Positions 15,660-17,808 of a stretch of 17,808 nucleotides of DNA are shown here, in pieces; the stretch's first letter is position 1; each line of letters begins with the position of its first letter. The position numbers and the translations under genes were made by a program. Below the pieces are notes generated by a model, which was given only the letters and a program-made list of their open reading frames with translations, ran no database searches and was not told the origin of the DNA. Source of the stretch: Ruminococcus sp. (GTDB taxonomy: Bacteria; Bacillota; Clostridia; Oscillospirales; Ruminococcaceae); assembly GCA_023667165.1 (NCBI GenBank), contig JAMPAO010000054.1:1-17808 (forward strand), given 5' to 3'.

Positions 15660-15688
15660 GCATATTCCGAACCGCAGAGGAATAAAAT
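15660..15688 (+). promoter_or_regulatory. Candidate SigE sporulation promoter of the spoIIIA operon
   Basis: GCATATT at 15660-15666 matches the SigE -35 consensus KMATATT at every position. After 14 nt, AATAAAAT at 15681-15688 matches the SigE -10 consensus CATACAnT at 6 of 8 positions. In B. subtilis spoIIIA is transcribed by SigE in the mother cell, so the placement fits. A start point near 15695 would favour the spoIIIAA start at 15716. Confidence 0.55.
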
Positions 15689-15715
15689 GTACAAATGCAG
15701 GAAAGGAAGAAAGCA

Positions 15716-16639
15716 ATGGATAATACAACCGTTTTAAAATATTTTTCCGGAGATATACATAAGGCATTGTCCGCCTTGGATGGGAATATCCGCGAGATAC
15801 GCATGAGAGCGGAATCACCGCTGGCGGTCACTTTGCCCGACAGATACGTCTATGTACGTCCCGACGGCATGATAACACTTAGCGGAGCAAACGCCGTAAG
15901 AGTGACCTCCGAGGATATAAAGCGAACCTTTGAGGCAATATGCCGCTATTCCGTTCATAGCTGTCAGGACAAGATAAACAAAGGCTTTATAACTGTTGCG
16001 GGAGGACACAGGGCAGGCATATGCGGCACGGCGGTCTATTCCGCTGACAATAAAATAGTAAATATCAAGCATATCTGCGCGATAAATTTTCGTATAGCGG
16101 GGGAGGTATTCGGAGCGGCGGACGATATCATGAACCGCTGCATGAATAACAGTCTGCACAGTATTCTTATTTTCGGACCTCCCTGCTCGGGAAAAACCAC
16201 CGTTCTCAGAGATCTGTGCCGCCGTGTGGGCGATAAATATCCCGTTTCCCTTATGGACGAGCGTGGGGAGCTTGCCGCAGTAAGCGGGATCATACCATAC
16301 TGTCATGTGGGTGAGAACACCGATATATTCAGCGGGTATTCCAAATACGACGGTATATCCTCGGCAGTTCGTTCTATGGCGCCTGTAATGATATTCTGCG
16401 ATGAAATAGGCTCGGAGGAGGATATAAAGGCGCTCCTGCTTGCACGGACAAGCGGTGTAAAAGCGGCTGCGACCGTCCACTGCGGCAGTCCGGGCAGTCT
16501 TATGCGGTCGTTCGGGGGCAGGCTGTTTGAAAGCGGATTATTCGATTACGCGGCATTTGCCGATCTGAAAAGATCCGTGAAAATATATACGGCAAAGGAA
16601 ATGATGAAATTTACGGAGGAGGACAGATCTCATGATTAA
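15716..16639 (+). CDS. spoIIIAA: Stage III sporulation protein AA, secretion-type ATPase
   Basis: A 307-aa cytoplasmic ATPase of the type II/IV secretion superfamily. It is thought to power or assemble the SpoIIIA-SpoIIQ channel between mother cell and forespore. The start at 15716 has AAAGGAAG 6 nt upstream and gives the length usual for the family; an in-frame ATG at 15695 has a poorer site and sits near the predicted transcription start. The Walker A motif is G154-P-P-C-S-G-K160-T-T, the Walker B-like segment is MIFCDEIG with D229 and E230, and LMDERGELA lies between them. Its last 8 bp overlap spoIIIAB, which indicates translational coupling. Confidence 0.96.
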   Translation: MDNTTVLKYFSGDIHKALSALDGNIREIRMRAESPLAVTLPDRYVYVRPDGMITLSGANAVRVTSEDIKRTFEAICRYSVHSCQDKINKGFITVAGGHRAGICGTAVYSADNKIVNIKHICAINFRIAGEVFGAADDIMNRCMNNSLHSILIFGPPCSGKTTVLRDLCRRVGDKYPVSLMDERGELAAVSGIIPYCHVGENTDIFSGYSKYDGISSAVRSMAPVMIFCDEIGSEEDIKALLLARTSGVKAAATVHCGSPGSLMRSFGGRLFESGLFDYAAFADLKRSVKIYTAKEMMKFTEEDRSHD

Positions 16640-17153
16640 AGGACTGGGGGTAATAATTTTACTTTTGATGTCGGCGCTTACAGGATGCTTGGCGGCAGGC
16701 GGGCTGAGAAAACGGCTGAAAGCGTTGAGGCAGCTCCGCGCAATGCTTGAGGCTCTCAGGCTTATGATACGCTACGAGGCTCTGGAGGCGGAGCAGATAG
16801 CCGCCCGTCTTGCGGACGATGAAACTCTTGACGAGCTTAAATTTCTCATTTCCTTAAAGGAATATTCGGAAAAAGCCTTTGAAACGGGAGAGGAAACCTT
16901 TGCGCAGATATGGAAAAGAGCGGTAGATGACGCTCCCGGCAGCTTTTCGGAGGAGGACGCGGATCTCATTGTCAGGATAGGCGCCAATATAGGCGTTAGC
17001 GACTGCGAGGGACAGCTTGCCGCTTTGACCCTTGCCTGCGCCGAAAATGAAAGGCTCATAGCCGAGGCGCAGGAGCAGTATCATGCAAAAGGACGGCTCT
17101 ACAGGGCGCTCGGAGCGGTTGCGGGAGCGGTCATAGCGGTAATCGCGGTGTGA
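16632..17153 (+). CDS. spoIIIAB: Stage III sporulation protein AB
   Basis: A 173-aa membrane protein of the SpoIIIA complex, related to type II secretion GspF-like components. A hydrophobic N-terminal segment (about residues 3-24), a cytoplasmic helical region (LRAMLEALRLMIRYEAL, conserved in the family) and a C-terminal membrane segment (AVAGAVIAVIAV) give the expected layout; length is normal. GGAGGA at 16616-16621 precedes the ATG, inside the end of spoIIIAA. Its stop overlaps a possible GTG start (GTGA at 17150-17153) of a small downstream frame. Confidence 0.93.
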   Translation: MIKGLGVIILLLMSALTGCLAAGGLRKRLKALRQLRAMLEALRLMIRYEALEAEQIAARLADDETLDELKFLISLKEYSEKAFETGEETFAQIWKRAVDDAPGSFSEEDADLIVRIGANIGVSDCEGQLAALTLACAENERLIAEAQEQYHAKGRLYRALGAVAGAVIAVIAV

Positions 17154-17290
17154 TATTGAATCAGGGCATAAAATTAACCGCACAGTTTGAGAAAAGAGGC
17201 AAGAAGCAAGATGTAAGAGGTTTCAAGCCTGCGGCTTTAGTCTGTGCTGGGATAATTCCCGTTATTATCGGCACTCTCTATTCGCTGTGA
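17150..17290 (+). CDS. Candidate 46-aa membrane microprotein between spoIIIAB and spoIIIAC
   Basis: An open frame of 46 codons plus stop fills most of the 168-bp gap between spoIIIAB and spoIIIAC. A GTG start at 17150 overlaps the spoIIIAB stop by four bases (GTGA), the classic coupled arrangement; TTG at 17156 is an alternative. The product has a basic N-terminal half (including QFEKRGKKQDVRGFK) and one hydrophobic stretch at the C-terminus (PAALVCAGIIPVIIGTLYSL), as in a small tail-anchored membrane protein. Its stop lies 31 nt before the spoIIIAC start. No clear Shine-Dalgarno precedes it, so translation would depend on coupling. I do not recognise it, and it may be a fortuitous frame. Confidence 0.35.
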   Translation: MILNQGIKLTAQFEKRGKKQDVRGFKPAALVCAGIIPVIIGTLYSL

Positions 17291-17321
17291 CGTGCCGCTT
17301 GCGGAAAGGAAGAAAATTAAA

Positions 17322-17516
17322 ATGGATATAGAACTCATCTTCAAGGTGGCGGGAATAGGGATAATCGTATCTGTGCTGAACATTCTCCTTAAAAAGGCAG
17401 AAAGGGACGAGCAGGCGCTTATGGTAACTCTTGCTGGACTTGTGGTGGTGCTGATGCTGATGATCGACCGCATATCACAACTGTTTGACGCAGTCCGTGA
17501 TACGTTTGGTATATAG
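17322..17516 (+). CDS. spoIIIAC: Stage III sporulation protein AC
   Basis: A 64-aa membrane protein of the SpoIIIA complex. The ATG at 17322 has AAAGGAAG (17305-17312) 9-10 nt upstream and gives MDIELIFKVAGIGIIVSVLN, which closely matches the family N-terminus; an in-frame ATG at 17292 lacks a ribosome site. Two membrane helices (about residues 5-20 and 33-50) flank a charged loop (LKKAERDEQA). Length is normal. It is followed two bases later by spoIIIAD. The upstream gap is unusual, because spoIIIAB and AC are normally close together. Confidence 0.93.
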   Translation: MDIELIFKVAGIGIIVSVLNILLKKAERDEQALMVTLAGLVVVLMLMIDRISQLFDAVRDTFGI

Positions 17517-17518
17517 CC

Positions 17519-17808
17519 GTGTCGGGGGAGAAGCTGGCGCTGATATCGGGAGTGTGCATATTTGCGGCGGCAATGTGCAGACTTTTTGACAGCGGCGCAA
17601 AGGAATATTCCGTAATGATAAAAACTGCCGCTGCCGCTGCCATAGCCGCAGCCGTGCTTGCGGGAATAGTACCGGTTCTGGATCGCATCGAGCAGATGTA
17701 CGCCCGAACGGGAGGCGACAGCGCATACTTTACCGTGCTGCTCAAAAGTCTTGGGATATGCTTTCTCACGGGACTTGCCGCCGACATATGCAGGGACAGC
17801 GGAGAAAG
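17519..17808 (+). CDS. spoIIIAD: Stage III sporulation protein AD, 3'-truncated by window end
   Basis: An open frame runs from GTG at 17519 to the end of the window: 96 codons, with no stop reached. The N-terminal hydrophobic segment (LALISGVCIFAAAMCRLF), a second one (AAAAAIAAAVLAGIVPVL) and the C-terminal stretch FTVLLKSLGICFLTGLAADI followed by CRDSGE match SpoIIIAD, whose family has ...LKxxGIxYxxEFxxQxxxDxG. It starts 2 nt after the spoIIIAC stop with no clear Shine-Dalgarno, so it is probably coupled to spoIIIAC. Full length in the family is about 125-135 aa, so roughly 30 residues are missing. Confidence 0.88.
   Translation, partial: MSGEKLALISGVCIFAAAMCRLFDSGAKEYSVMIKTAAAAAIAAAVLAGIVPVLDRIEQMYARTGGDSAYFTVLLKSLGICFLTGLAADICRDSGE

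Noticed and set aside
17269..17297. CGGCAC/GTGCCG inverted repeat before spoIIIAC
   Set aside because: Only 6 bp with a 17-nt loop, no T run, and it leaves the spoIIIAC ribosome site free; too weak to call.

Overview
The window looks like a piece of a Bacillota (Clostridia) chromosome, most likely a gut Ruminococcus-like member of the Oscillospiraceae. This is inferred from an HrcA/CIRCE-controlled dnaK operon, a spoIIIA sporulation operon, AAGGAG-type ribosome binding sites, consensus SigA promoters, and large secreted proteins of the kind seen in that group. No RNA genes, mobile elements or CRISPR arrays were seen.

Layout. (1) 1-5529, plus strand, accessory envelope genes. These are the 3' part of a secreted von Willebrand A (VWA) protein with a thrombospondin-type-3 calcium repeat and a C-terminal region resembling a C39-like papain-fold domain without its catalytic residues; a 754-aa lipoprotein with a C-terminal 'KPVIYLYP' domain; and a stand-alone NTP-transferase-like protein. 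(2) 5675-12817, a chaperone island. hrcA-grpE-dnaK-dnaJ runs rightwards from a TTGACA-N16-TATAAT promoter abutting a perfect CIRCE, and htpG runs leftwards from its own promoter and a second perfect CIRCE. The two units converge on a shared bidirectional terminator, so the repressor made by the first gene should control both arms. A degenerate extra CIRCE lies 77 bp upstream of the first. (3) 12992-15626, a monocistronic FtsA-like actin-family ATPase with a roughly 400-residue C-terminal extension, its own promoter, and a 19-bp-stem terminator. (4) 15660-17808, the start of the spoIIIA operon (spoIIIAA, AB, AC and a partial AD), preceded by a good candidate SigE promoter. SpoIIIA proteins form the mother-cell side of the channel into the forespore.

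Most interesting points. A 46-codon open frame lies between spoIIIAB and spoIIIAC; it overlaps the spoIIIAB stop by GTGA and encodes a basic segment plus one predicted membrane helix. htpG is under an apparent HrcA operator, unlike B. subtilis. Both CIRCE elements sit exactly 4 nt from their -10 boxes. The VWA protein appears to carry a pseudo-protease domain.
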